From: an uncultured Selenomonadales bacterium
Lineage (GTDB): Bacteria > Bacillota > Clostridia > Christensenellales > QALW01
DNA: 64,000 nucleotides
Assembly: GCA_905200615.1 (NCBI GenBank)
Contig: CAJKLB010000001.1
Coordinates: forward strand, 1-64,000
Direction of reading: 5' to 3'
A program made the translations under genes and the position numbers. Positions within the stretch are counted from its first letter, which is position 1; the number at the start of each line of letters is the position of its first letter. Of this stretch, positions 43,039 to 51,783 are shown piece by piece. The notes beneath the pieces were generated by a model, which saw only the letters and a program-made list of their open reading frames with translations, was not told where the DNA came from and did no database searches.

Positions 43039-43919
43039 TCTTTTCCCTCCTGCTTTATCACTGTTTTTTCATTCGTGGTACTGCACACGCAGTGCCACAT
43101 GCCGTCAAACTCCTTTTCCGCCGTCCGCGCCGCCGCCGGAGTTTCGAACACGCCGAACACCGCGCTTCCGCTTCCGGTCATGGCAGAGAACTTCGCGCCG
43201 GTCTTTTTCATTCTTTGTATCAAGTCATTGACCGCGCCGGTCAGCGCCTGTGCCGCCGGCTGCAATACATTACCGCCAAAGCGGGAAAATTCTTCCGTAT
43301 TTCCGCTGACAAGCGCGTGCACAAAGTTTTCATTCTCCGGACGTTGATCGCTGCCTAAAACATCGTACTTTTGATATACCAGCGCCGTAGATGCCGGCAA
43401 TTCCCGACGCATAACGCAAAGCAGCGTTTTTTCGGGAATTTCTTGCAGGGGAATCCGCTTTTCTCCGATTCCCTGAACGCGGGCGGCCCCGCCCTTAAGC
43501 ATAAACGGCACATCCGCGCCTACCCTCAATGCTAATTTTTCTATCTGCTCTTCCTGCAAAAGGCCGCCGAATAAATGATTCAAGCCGAGCAATACCGCCG
43601 CCGCGTCGGCACTGCCGCCGCCCATGCCCGCTCCGCAGGGAATTCTTTTTTCTATATCAATTACACAGCCCGCCGCCGCGCCCGTTTCCTTCAAAAACAG
43701 CTCCGCGGCGCGGTATGCCGTATTTTTTTGATTGACGGGAATCGTCGGGTCACTGCAGAAAACCTCAATTCCCGCGTCCGTTTTTTTTAAGCGAACCGTA
43801 TCAAAAAGTGTGATCCGCTGCATAACGGTATCCAAAAGATGATACCCCCGTTCATCGGTTCCGGTAATATCCAGCGTCCAGTTGATTTTGGCCGCGGCCT
43901 CTACTGTCAGCGCATGCAT
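43035..43919 (-). CDS. ispE: 4-diphosphocytidyl-2-C-methyl-D-erythritol kinase
   Basis: A 294-residue GHMP kinase of the MEP isoprenoid pathway. The start at 43919 gives the expected N terminus (MHALTVEAAAKINWTLDITG) and follows GGGGG. The ATP loop IPCGAGMGGGSADAAAVLLGL and the C-terminal MTGSGSAVFGVF are diagnostic. It is first in a five-gene operon driven by the promoter at 43954-43982. Confidence 0.94.
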   Translation of the reverse strand: MHALTVEAAAKINWTLDITGTDERGYHLLDTVMQRITLFDTVRLKKTDAGIEVFCSDPTIPVNQKNTAYRAAELFLKETGAAAGCVIDIEKRIPCGAGMGGGSADAAAVLLGLNHLFGGLLQEEQIEKLALRVGADVPFMLKGGAARVQGIGEKRIPLQEIPEKTLLCVMRRELPASTALVYQKYDVLGSDQRPENENFVHALVSGNTEEFSRFGGNVLQPAAQALTGAVNDLIQRMKKTGAKFSAMTGSGSAVFGVFETPAAARTAEKEFDGMWHCVCSTTNEKTVIKQEGKE

Positions 43920-43953
43920 ACAGTACCCCCGCAAAAAGCAAATCTTTTGCTAT

Positions 43954-43982
43954 AGTATAATACTTTTGACGCCAAAAGGCAA
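43954..43982 (-). promoter_or_regulatory. promoter of the ispE operon
   Basis: On the minus strand TTGCCT (43982-43977), 17 bases, TATACT (43959-43954). Confidence 0.65.
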
Positions 43983-44079
43983 ATGCCATAAAAAAAATCA
44001 ACTGTTTTTTTATATTCTATAATGATTTTTTCACAATAATGTGATATGATAATAAAAAAGAAAAGGATGAATTGATGTT

Positions 44080-44814
44080 ATGTTGGCAATCATAACAGGT
44101 GCCAGCAGTGGTTTGGGACGGGAATTTGCCCGACAGCTTGACGCCATGGGCTATGATACCGTACTCTGCGCGCGGCGTGAAGATCGGCTGAATGCCTTAA
44201 AGGCGGAAATGAAAAATAACTGCCGTATCTTTTGTGCCGATCTTTCAAAGCCTGAAAACTGCACCGCACTGTTTGAGACTTTTCCCAACGCTGATTTTTT
44301 GGTAAATAACGCCGGTTTGGGTAAATTCGGCGGCATCGGGGATACCTGCTTAGATGACGACTTAACCGTGCTTGACGTAAATGTATCGGCGCTGTTTATC
44401 CTCACTAAGTTATATTTCAGGGCCTTTGTATCCCAGGGACACGGACGGATTTTAAATGTTGCTTCCGCCGCGGCCTTTATGCCCGGCCCGTATTTCGCGC
44501 TGTATTACGCAAGCAAAGCGTTCGTGCTGCGGCTGTCTCAATCGGTTGCCCGGGAAGCCAAAGGTACAGGCGTATCGGTTTCCGCTTTCTGTCCCGGCTC
44601 GGTCGATACCGAATTCAATACCGTTGCGGGAACTTCTTCCTCTTCAAAGCCCATCAGCGCCGAGCAGGCTGTACAGTACGCGCTGAAAAAAGCCGAAAAA
44701 GGAAAAACCCTGATTGTTCCCACCTTTAAAATCCGTGCGGCAAGAATTTTAGCCAAAATACTTCCCGAGAATATCCTTGCCGAATTTTCATATATTATCC
44801 AAAGGAGAAGATGA
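44080..44814 (+). CDS. short-chain dehydrogenase/reductase
   Basis: A 244-residue NAD(P)-dependent oxidoreductase. TGASSGLGREFARQL is the nucleotide-binding Gly motif, LVNNAG is present, and the catalytic Ser-Tyr-Lys triad lies in VASAAAFMPGPYFALYYASKAFV. The sequence resembles the DltE/YbbO group that may act on fatty or retinol-like substrates. The next gene begins three bases after its stop. Confidence 0.88.
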   Translation: MLAIITGASSGLGREFARQLDAMGYDTVLCARREDRLNALKAEMKNNCRIFCADLSKPENCTALFETFPNADFLVNNAGLGKFGGIGDTCLDDDLTVLDVNVSALFILTKLYFRAFVSQGHGRILNVASAAAFMPGPYFALYYASKAFVLRLSQSVAREAKGTGVSVSAFCPGSVDTEFNTVAGTSSSSKPISAEQAVQYALKKAEKGKTLIVPTFKIRAARILAKILPENILAEFSYIIQRRR

Positions 44815-44817
44815 ATT

Positions 44818-45528
44818 ATGCCTTATTTTTATTTTTCAAGTGGTTATGCCCTGCAATGGCTGCTGATTATCGCGGCTCTGATAGTAGGCTCCATCGCCAG
44901 TATCGGCGTTCGTTCCGCCTACAGCAAATATTCTAAAATTGCCGCCGCATCCGGTAAAACAGGCGCACAGGTGGCCAAAGAGATCCTGGAAGCAAACGGT
45001 ATCTATGATATTCGCATTGAGCCTTCGCCGGGCGCGCAGCTTTCGGATCACTTTGATCCCAAAGCCAAGGTAATACGCCTTTCCAAAGGAATTTATGACG
45101 GCACAAGCGTTGCCGCGCTGGGCGTTGCGGCCCATGAGGTAGGTCATGCTATTCAATACGATACCGACTATTTGCCCATAAAATTGCGCAACGCCATTCT
45201 GCCGGTTGCCAATTTAGGATCCATGCTGGCCTTTCCCGTGGTGATTTTGGGAATTATCATCGGCGGCGCCGCGAGCGAACTGATTATCAATATCGGTATC
45301 GCGCTGTTTCTTGCCGTACTGGCTTTTCAGCTGATCACCCTTCCGGTAGAGCTGAACGCTTCCTCCCGTGCTCTTACCTGTTTGGAGTCCGGCGGATATG
45401 TCAGCCAAAATGAAAAGGCCGGTTCACGCGCCGTACTGCGCGCGGCGGCTATGACCTATGTAGCGGGCGTCATCGCCACGCTGTTTACGCTCCTTCGGCT
45501 GCTGCTGATTGCCCGCAGCCGGGATTAA
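44818..45528 (+). CDS. membrane zinc metallopeptidase (YugP type)
   Basis: A 236-residue membrane protein with the zinc motif AAHEVGHAIQY near 100-110. Four transmembrane helices surround it (LQWLLIIAALIVGSIAS, LAFPVVILGIIIGG, IGIALFLAVLAFQLIT, VAGVIATLFTLLRLLLI). It matches the conserved Firmicutes YugP family in length. Substrates are unknown; membrane protein turnover is likely. The last signature, SSRALTCLESGGYVS, is family-typical. Confidence 0.9.
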   Translation: MPYFYFSSGYALQWLLIIAALIVGSIASIGVRSAYSKYSKIAAASGKTGAQVAKEILEANGIYDIRIEPSPGAQLSDHFDPKAKVIRLSKGIYDGTSVAALGVAAHEVGHAIQYDTDYLPIKLRNAILPVANLGSMLAFPVVILGIIIGGAASELIINIGIALFLAVLAFQLITLPVELNASSRALTCLESGGYVSQNEKAGSRAVLRAAAMTYVAGVIATLFTLLRLLLIARSRD

Positions 45529-45627
45529 TCTTATTTCTTAAAAGCAGTAAAAAAGCGCCGCAAGTGTGTTTTCTGCAAAAAAAAGAGAGGATAAAGATTT
45601 TAAGAAGAACTTTTGTCGTGTCCTAAT

Positions 45628-45660
45628 AAAGAGGGGCTGTCGTAACCAGCCCCTCTTTTT
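45628..45660. terminator. bidirectional terminator between convergent genes
   Basis: AAAGAGGGGCTG and CAGCCCCTCTTT form a 12-bp stem with T-runs on both strands. It serves the metallopeptidase gene and the isomerase gene that converge here. Confidence 0.9.
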
Positions 45661-45667
45661 ATAAGTT

Positions 45668-46423
45668 TTATGTCAGATAAATTTTTCTAAATTGTCTCAA
45701 GCTTTCTTCGCTGCCTAATGTAGGCCGATATTCTAAGCCGCATGCGCCCTTATACCCGGCCTCATCCACTTTGCGGAAAATCACTTTATAATCGCTTTCG
45801 CCCATCTGTAATTCAATACGTCCCGGGTGTCCCGCGCTGTGTAAATGCGCGATGCAATCCAGATGATTGGTTATATTGGGGATGATATTTCCTTCCATGA
45901 CTTGTTGATGATAAATATCATATACCACCTTAACCAGCGGATGATCCACTTCATGAATGATATCAAACGCTTCCGTTGCCTGCCACAGATAGTAGCCCGG
46001 ATGGTTGACAAGAGTGTTTAGCGGCTCTATCATAACCGTAACGCCGCTTGCTTCTAAAATGGGTTTGGCCTCTTTCAAAGCCGCTACAATGCTGTCGTGC
46101 TGCTTTTCCCGCGCTTGGCCCGTATCTTGACCCACTTGCGTAATCAAATGTTTTACGCCCGCCGTTTTTGCCGCTTCACAGCTTTCCTTTAATCCATCCA
46201 GCCATTTCCGCCGCATTTCCGGATTTGTCATATTAAATTCCGTAGTGCACATACTCAAAAGTTCCACACCCGTTTCCTCGCAGGCATTGCGCACCGCCGG
46301 CAGATCCAGACTTCTCCAATCATAAGTTTCCGCCGCGTCAAACCCGAACTCTTTCACCTTGTAAATGGCGTCAACAAAATTCATGTTTCCGAAGAAACAA
46401 GGAATGGGAATACAGATTCTCAT
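45668..46423 (-). CDS. sugar phosphate isomerase/epimerase, hydroxypyruvate-isomerase-like
   Basis: A 251-residue TIM-barrel protein of the AP endonuclease 2 superfamily. MIEPLNTLVNHPGYYL and VYDIYHQQVMEGNII give the metal-binding Glu, Asp and His, with HLHSAGHPGRIELQMGE and CGLEYRPT near the end. This set matches hydroxypyruvate isomerases and related keto-sugar epimerases. It overlaps the oxidoreductase gene by four bases (ATGA), so the two likely work on one sugar or polyol. Confidence 0.85.
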   Translation of the reverse strand: MRICIPIPCFFGNMNFVDAIYKVKEFGFDAAETYDWRSLDLPAVRNACEETGVELLSMCTTEFNMTNPEMRRKWLDGLKESCEAAKTAGVKHLITQVGQDTGQAREKQHDSIVAALKEAKPILEASGVTVMIEPLNTLVNHPGYYLWQATEAFDIIHEVDHPLVKVVYDIYHQQVMEGNIIPNITNHLDCIAHLHSAGHPGRIELQMGESDYKVIFRKVDEAGYKGACGLEYRPTLGSEESLRQFRKIYLT

Positions 46424-47433
46424 TTTTCTTCCTCCTCAAAGTATACGGTTTCGCCGGTCTCCATGGAACGGTTGGCCGCAAAGGCCAGTTTAAGCGATTT
46501 TAATCCGTCTTGATAGGGAGAGCGTACCAAACTGCCGTCGCCTGTTTTTATGGCGTCAATAAACGCACGGTCCAAATCATAGGTCTGATCATTGCAGCGC
46601 TTTATATCTACGGTTCTGTCTTTGGTTGTGATAATTAAATTATTGCGCAGACGATAATCCATTACAATATCATTGAGTATCAGCACCAAACCGCAATTGG
46701 GGCGTACACCTTGAGAATAGCACGCGCTTTCAAGACACGCGGTTACATTGTTTTTGAATCGAATCAAACAAATAGAGTAATCATCCGTATCATATTCAGG
46801 GCTTGCGTCCACTCCCGGACGAATCATACCGGACTGGCTCATCGCGTAAACAGACAAAGGCTCGCCGAACAACCATCGCAGGCCGTCCACCAAGTGAATA
46901 TTCTGCTCTACCAGCTGGCCGCCGCAGGTAGATTTCTTCTGCCACCACCAAACGCCGGGGATACCGCCGATCCAGGCGCCGTTCACAATACCGCCCTGCT
47001 TATGCTTAGGTAACTCTTCCTTGACCATTTCCATTAAGTCCAGATACCGATCCTGAAACCCTACCGCGGTAATCAGCTTTTTTTCCTCAATCATTGCCGA
47101 AATTTTTTCCGCCTGCTCCAAATCCAGCGTCATAGGTTTTTCAACCAGGAACGGAATTCCCATTTCAATCGCTCTTGTTTCGGTATCGGTGTGCGCGGTA
47201 GGCTCAACGGCAATAAAAATCGCATCCAATGAATCTTTACTTTCATTATCATATAATTCGGTGTGATTTTTATACTGTCTTTTTGCGCCTGTTCTCAGCG
47301 CAGCGGCAACCCGCCTTTCCTCCACCGGATCCGCTACCGCCGCTATCTCTACATCCTCCATCTTCAGCAGCTCATCAATATGATTGCCTTGTCTTCCCCC
47401 ACAGCCGATCAATCCAATACGAAATTTTTTCAT
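46420..47433 (-). CDS. Gfo/Idh/MocA-family oxidoreductase
   Basis: A 337-residue NAD-dependent dehydrogenase. FRIGLIGCGGRQGNHIDEL is the dinucleotide-binding fold and FLVEKPMTLDLEQA carries the EKP motif with the conserved Lys. The start at 47433 follows GAGGGG. Substrates in this family are inositol, glucose derivatives and other sugars. It is first in an operon with the isomerase/epimerase and is divergent from an AraC regulator. Confidence 0.9.
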   Translation of the reverse strand: MKKFRIGLIGCGGRQGNHIDELLKMEDVEIAAVADPVEERRVAAALRTGAKRQYKNHTELYDNESKDSLDAIFIAVEPTAHTDTETRAIEMGIPFLVEKPMTLDLEQAEKISAMIEEKKLITAVGFQDRYLDLMEMVKEELPKHKQGGIVNGAWIGGIPGVWWWQKKSTCGGQLVEQNIHLVDGLRWLFGEPLSVYAMSQSGMIRPGVDASPEYDTDDYSICLIRFKNNVTACLESACYSQGVRPNCGLVLILNDIVMDYRLRNNLIITTKDRTVDIKRCNDQTYDLDRAFIDAIKTGDGSLVRSPYQDGLKSLKLAFAANRSMETGETVYFEEEEK

Positions 47434-47454
47434 ATCCAATCCCCTCATTTTTTA

Positions 47455-47511
47455 TTGACTTATCAGTCTTATTTTTTTATAATTATATTGCACCCAATAA
47501 GCGAATGTCAA
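47455..47511. promoter_or_regulatory. overlapping divergent promoters of the araC-type and oxidoreductase genes
   Basis: Plus strand: TTGACT (47455-47460), 17 bases, TATAAT (47478-47483). Minus strand: TTGACA (47511-47506), 18 bases, TATAAT (47487-47482). The two -10 boxes share 47482-47483, so polymerase cannot bind both promoters at once. Confidence 0.8.
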
Positions 47512-47547
47512 TGATAAATAATTGCAAAAAATATAAGGATGTTGCAT

Positions 47548-48321
47548 ATGTTTGTTGAAATTAACAAAGCACTTTCTCCGCATTTGCCTTTGGTTCCCGT
47601 AACCATCGGTGAATCGAAAAAACAAGGACGGCTGGATCGCGCCTCCGGATTCGAACTGCACCAATTTATATGGGTTACATCCGGAGAAGGCCTTTTTTCA
47701 GCCGGGGGAAATACAAAAATTTTAACCAAAGGGCAAGGTTTTTTCTCCCGAAAAAATGTTCCGCATCTTTACCAATCTACCGGCGGAAAATTTTCCACCA
47801 TGTGGGTCACTTTTTTAAACGGTGAAAATTTATTGGATTATTACGCGATCGGCGATTATTTTTTCTTCCGCGCACCGGATTTTTTAAACAATTCCACCCT
47901 TCAGCTTATGGATCTTTGCAAAAATTCATTTTCAGGCGCTATTCGTTCCGCGCACGCTTTTGTCTGGGCGGTAGAGCTGTTAGACGCGCTTTTTAAAAAA
48001 CCTGTTTCGCAAGCGGAACAAATCGCGCAGTTTTTAGAATACAATTTTGACAAGCCCCTTACACTGCAGGAAATCGCGGATTATATGGGAATGGATAAAT
48101 TTCAGCTTTGCCGCCGCTATGTGAAAGAGACCGGAAAGACCGTTATGCAATCTTTAAAACGGCTGCGCATTCAAAAAGCAAAAAATCTGCTTCGCTACAG
48201 CGCATACTCTGTGGAACAGATAGGAATGATGTGCGGTTTTGAAAGCGCCAGTTATTTTATCAAAACATTTCGGGAGGAAACCGGCGGCACACCGCGGCAA
48301 TACCGACAAACGAAAAGATAA
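47548..48321 (+). CDS. AraC-family transcriptional regulator
   Basis: A 257-residue regulator. The N-terminal half is a cupin-like sugar-sensing domain (HQFIWVTSGEGLFSAGGNTK, KGQGFFSRKNVPHLYQS). The C-terminal half has two helix-turn-helix motifs (LTLQEIADYMGMDKFQLCRR and SVEQIGMMCGFESASYFIKT). ATG 47548 is preferred to 47539 because AAGGA then lies eight bases upstream. It probably controls the divergent oxidoreductase-isomerase operon in response to a sugar. Confidence 0.88.
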   Translation: MFVEINKALSPHLPLVPVTIGESKKQGRLDRASGFELHQFIWVTSGEGLFSAGGNTKILTKGQGFFSRKNVPHLYQSTGGKFSTMWVTFLNGENLLDYYAIGDYFFFRAPDFLNNSTLQLMDLCKNSFSGAIRSAHAFVWAVELLDALFKKPVSQAEQIAQFLEYNFDKPLTLQEIADYMGMDKFQLCRRYVKETGKTVMQSLKRLRIQKAKNLLRYSAYSVEQIGMMCGFESASYFIKTFREETGGTPRQYRQTKR

Positions 48322-48677
48322 AATTTTTAACGCGGTTTACTGAAAAATCAGGTTTTTATGCGATATTGAAAATTTTTAACAAAGACAATGAAATTCAAAA
48401 AAGCCGACAGACTGAAAATTTATAAAAAAGAATCGTAAAGAATGAGAAAAGCGCAAAAGATTTGATATAATGCTTGCCGATTCTGACGGAAGCGACAGTG
48501 CGTTTTCAAATACCATAAAAGCCGGCGGATCCACGATTCTTATGGGCATTAGAAACGGTTTAGACTTGCAGAAGATTAAATTTTACAGAAAACCGCCTAT
48601 CGGAACGTATATTGAAAAGAGAATCCCTTACTGCCGCAAAACAAGCTGTCTTTTCATGCGTTGATTTACAGATAAAA
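48322..48677. other. intergenic stretch with a possible degraded gene
   Basis: About 355 bases. A TATAAT lies near 48467. A short open frame at 48470-48664 includes NTIKAGGSTILMGIRNGLDL, which looks protein-like but has no ribosome binding site and no family I recognise. It may be the decayed end of a lost gene. The other frames are unconvincing. Confidence 0.3.
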
Positions 48678-48714
48678 AATCCCGCCGGCTCTTCTTTTGC
48701 GGGCCGGCGGGATT
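48678..48714 (-). terminator. terminator-like hairpin after trpS
   Basis: AATCCCGCCGGC and GCCGGCGGGATT form a 12-bp GC-rich stem with a 13-base loop; on the minus strand it is followed by TTTTTATC. Confidence 0.7.
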
Positions 48715-48781
48715 GTCTTTCTAACGCCTTGGTATATTACGCTATCGATCCGAAAACGGCAGATCCGTTATTTTTCAGGGA

Positions 48782-49789
48782 TTATAATTTTTTGGGAGCT
48801 AAACCCATCTTGCGCTGTACCTTAGCCAATGTTTTATTGGCCGTATAGGAGGCCTGACGGGCGCCCTCGGTATAGCATTTTTCAATATACGCCTTATCCG
48901 CCATAATCCGCTTAAAATTCTCCTGAATCGGCCGTAAAGTTTCTACCACAACTTCGCCTACGGCTTTTTTAAAATCACCGTAACCTTTCCCGGCAAATGC
49001 TTGTTCAATAGCGGTAATCTCCTGTCCGGTGCAGGCCGCGTAAATTTCAATCAAATTCGTCACACCGGGCTTGTTTGCCGCGTCATGAATAATGGTACTG
49101 TCGGAATCCGTTACCGCGCGGGCAAATTTTTTCATTACGACATCCGGTTCATCCAGAATGGAAACGAAAGCATTCGGATTTTCTGCGCTTTTGCTCATTT
49201 TACTGGTAGGATCGGTCAGGCTCATAATACGGGCACCGTTTTTGGGAATATATCCCTCCGGTACGGTAAACGTGTCACTGTAAGCGCTATTGAAACGAAC
49301 GGCAAGATCTCTGGCCAGTTCCAAATGCTGTTTTTGATCCTCGCCCACCGGTACCAAATCGGCATTATATAAAAGAATATCCGCCGCCATCAGTACCGGA
49401 TAGCACAACAGGCCAAGCCCTACATTCGCGCCCGCTTTTTTGCTTTTTTCCTTAAACTGTGTCATCCGGCTCATTTCACCCATATAGGAATTACAAGTCA
49501 GCAGCCAGGAGAGCTCACTGTGCGCCGGTACGTGAGACTGAAAAAACATTACATTTTTTTCCGGGTCAAGGCCGCAGGCGATATATTCGGCATACAGCTC
49601 AATACAGCGTCTTCTCAATTCCGCGGGTTCCTGCCGTACGGTAATGGCGTGAAGATCCACCACACAGTAATAACAATGATATTCGTCCTGCAGCTGCTTC
49701 CAGGAACGCAGCGCGCCTAAATAATTGCCGATGGTCACACAGCCCGAAGGCTGTATACCCGAAAAAATTACTTTTTTATCGTCCGTCAT
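48782..49789 (-). CDS. trpS: tryptophanyl-tRNA synthetase
   Basis: A 335-residue class I synthetase charging tRNA-Trp. GIQPSGCVTIGNYLGAL contains the HIGH-equivalent and TSKMSKSAENP the KMSKS loop; LLCYPVLMAADILLYNADLVPVGEDQ is typical. It overlaps the threonine synthase stop by four bases (ATGA), so it lies in the thrC operon. No T-box leader is seen upstream. Confidence 0.95.
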   Translation of the reverse strand: MTDDKKVIFSGIQPSGCVTIGNYLGALRSWKQLQDEYHCYYCVVDLHAITVRQEPAELRRRCIELYAEYIACGLDPEKNVMFFQSHVPAHSELSWLLTCNSYMGEMSRMTQFKEKSKKAGANVGLGLLCYPVLMAADILLYNADLVPVGEDQKQHLELARDLAVRFNSAYSDTFTVPEGYIPKNGARIMSLTDPTSKMSKSAENPNAFVSILDEPDVVMKKFARAVTDSDSTIIHDAANKPGVTNLIEIYAACTGQEITAIEQAFAGKGYGDFKKAVGEVVVETLRPIQENFKRIMADKAYIEKCYTEGARQASYTANKTLAKVQRKMGLAPKKL

Positions 49790-51273
49790 CTTTTGTCTCC
49801 TATTTTTAAAATTTCCTGCGCCATCGCGTCTTTAGCGCAAACGCCGCGATGCAATATCGGCTTTTGCTTCAACCCCGCGATCTGCGCCGGCATAGCCACG
49901 CCCATTTTTTCAAGAACGGCGGCCGCTTCAAACTCATCCTCCGGAGCGCTTCCGGAAATAGCGGTAAGTACCGCGCGGGGGAACTTATACGGATTTGCCG
50001 TAGAAAGAATCACCGTAGGCGTAGCGTCACCGGAAGTCTTCTTATACTTTTCATATACGCTGACCGCCACGGCTGTATGGGTATCAATGCAATACTTCTT
50101 TTCCTGCCACATCCGCGAAATGGCCGCCTGCGTTTCTTCCTCATCCGCGCAGCCGGCGTCAAAATTTTGCTTTAAGGCTTCCCGCATCCGCGCGGAAATC
50201 GAATATTTTCCTTCCTGCTTTAAGAGGGCCATCTTTGCGCTTACCGCTTTATCGTCCCGACCGGAGAGCTCAAACAACAACCGCTCCAGATTGCTGGAAA
50301 TCAAAATGTCCATAGAGGGCGACATGGTTTTATAAAACGCGCGGTTGGCATTATAAGTACCGCCAGCAAAGAAATCCGTAAGCACGTTATTTTTATTGGA
50401 AGCGCAAATCAGCTTGTAGATGGGCAGTCCCATGCGCATCGCGTAATAGCCGGCTAAAATATCGCCGAAATTACCGGTGGGAACCACAAAATTAATCTTT
50501 TCGCCCGCCTGAATCCGCCCGGATTTCAGCCAATCGGCATAAGCGCTGAAATAATATACGATCTGCGGAACAAGGCGGCCCCAGTTGATTGAATTGGCAC
50601 TGGAGAGCTTTACGCCGTTTTGCAGCAGTTTTTCCCGTACGGCCGCATCGGCAAAAATCTTTTTTACACCGGTCTGCGCGTCATCAAAGTTTCCGTTGAC
50701 GGCACATACAAACACATTGCCGCCCTCCTGCGTGGTCATTTGCAGCTGCTGCATCCGGCTGACTCCCTGATTGGGGAAGAAGACCGCGATGCGCATGCCG
50801 TCTACATCGCAAAAGCCCTCCAGCGCGGCCTTGCCTGTATCGCCGGAGGTAGCCACAAGAATCAGAATATCGCATGTTTCACCTTGCTTTGCTTTGGCAT
50901 ACTTTAAGAAGCGCGGCAAAATCTGCAGTGCCACATCCTTAAAGGCCAGCGTAGGGCCGTGAAACAGCTCCAGCACAGCAGTGCGCTCGTCTATCTCGTG
51001 CAGCGGCGCCACGGCGGGAGTATCAAACTTCGCTTCGTAAGCCCCGCGAATGCAGTCTTCCAGCTCTTCTTTTGAAAAATCCGTTAAATAGCGGGAAAGC
51101 ACAGCATATGCTCTTTGCGAATAGGACATTTCCGCCATGGCGGAAATGTCCTGCAAATCAATTTTAGGAAATTCTTGGGGAACAAACAGCCCCCCTTCGG
51201 TGGAGATCCCCTGAACAAAACATTGAGACGCCGAATACGAAAGGGAGGAATCCCTGGTGGAAGTATATTTCAT
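49786..51273 (-). CDS. thrC: threonine synthase
   Basis: A 495-residue PLP enzyme making threonine from O-phosphohomoserine. LFHGPTLAFKDVALQ carries the PLP lysine; VATSGDTGKAALEGF is the phosphate cup. The length and the N terminus YTSTRDSSLSYSASQ match the longer bacterial form. AAGGTAACG precedes the ATG. It lies between trpS and the P-loop gene. Confidence 0.95.
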   Translation of the reverse strand: MKYTSTRDSSLSYSASQCFVQGISTEGGLFVPQEFPKIDLQDISAMAEMSYSQRAYAVLSRYLTDFSKEELEDCIRGAYEAKFDTPAVAPLHEIDERTAVLELFHGPTLAFKDVALQILPRFLKYAKAKQGETCDILILVATSGDTGKAALEGFCDVDGMRIAVFFPNQGVSRMQQLQMTTQEGGNVFVCAVNGNFDDAQTGVKKIFADAAVREKLLQNGVKLSSANSINWGRLVPQIVYYFSAYADWLKSGRIQAGEKINFVVPTGNFGDILAGYYAMRMGLPIYKLICASNKNNVLTDFFAGGTYNANRAFYKTMSPSMDILISSNLERLLFELSGRDDKAVSAKMALLKQEGKYSISARMREALKQNFDAGCADEEETQAAISRMWQEKKYCIDTHTAVAVSVYEKYKKTSGDATPTVILSTANPYKFPRAVLTAISGSAPEDEFEAAAVLEKMGVAMPAQIAGLKQKPILHRGVCAKDAMAQEILKIGDKR

Positions 51274-51282
51274 AACGTTACC

Positions 51283-51696
51283 TTAATCTACTAAAAATTC
51301 CTGCATAAACGCGGGGATTTCTTCTTTATCGGCGCTTACCGAAAGAATCAGCTCCACACGATGTTCCTCGCAAAGGGGTTTCAGCTTGATAAATAAATCC
51401 TCCAGTTCCTCAATAGGACGATCCATATGCTTTAAGAAACCGTCAACATAGATTTTTTCCAAATCAAAGTTGGAAGCAATGAGTCCGCTGATAAAACCCA
51501 GGAACAAATACGCCCCCTTTACCCCGTATTCATTGGTATCAATAAAGCGGATCTGATGCTTCAGGTCGCAGATATACCGTTTGCTGTTGAAAAGAAAGGC
51601 TACGTTGCCCTTGCAGGTTTCCGAAGCGATATTGGCGCTCTCAATAATTTTTTTTGTTTTGCCCGCTCCTTTTTTTCCGTAAATGATCTTGATCAT
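51283..51696 (-). CDS. small P-loop protein, conserved in Clostridia, function unknown
   Basis: A 137-residue protein with an N-terminal Walker A, GKKGAGKTKKI. A Walker B-like strand may be KIYVDGF. Related clostridial genes are sometimes labelled twitching motility or ATPase, without proof. AAGGAGG precedes the ATG. The stop is ten bases before thrC, so it is the first gene of that operon. It is too short for a full ATPase with other domains. Confidence 0.65.
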   Translation of the reverse strand: MIKIIYGKKGAGKTKKIIESANIASETCKGNVAFLFNSKRYICDLKHQIRFIDTNEYGVKGAYLFLGFISGLIASNFDLEKIYVDGFLKHMDRPIEELEDLFIKLKPLCEEHRVELILSVSADKEEIPAFMQEFLVD

Positions 51697-51783
51697 AGAA
51701 AAACCTCCTTCTTAAGATTACACCTGTATTATAAACCATTTCGGGTGAAATTTCCATAGATTTTTGATAAAATTTATTAAAAA

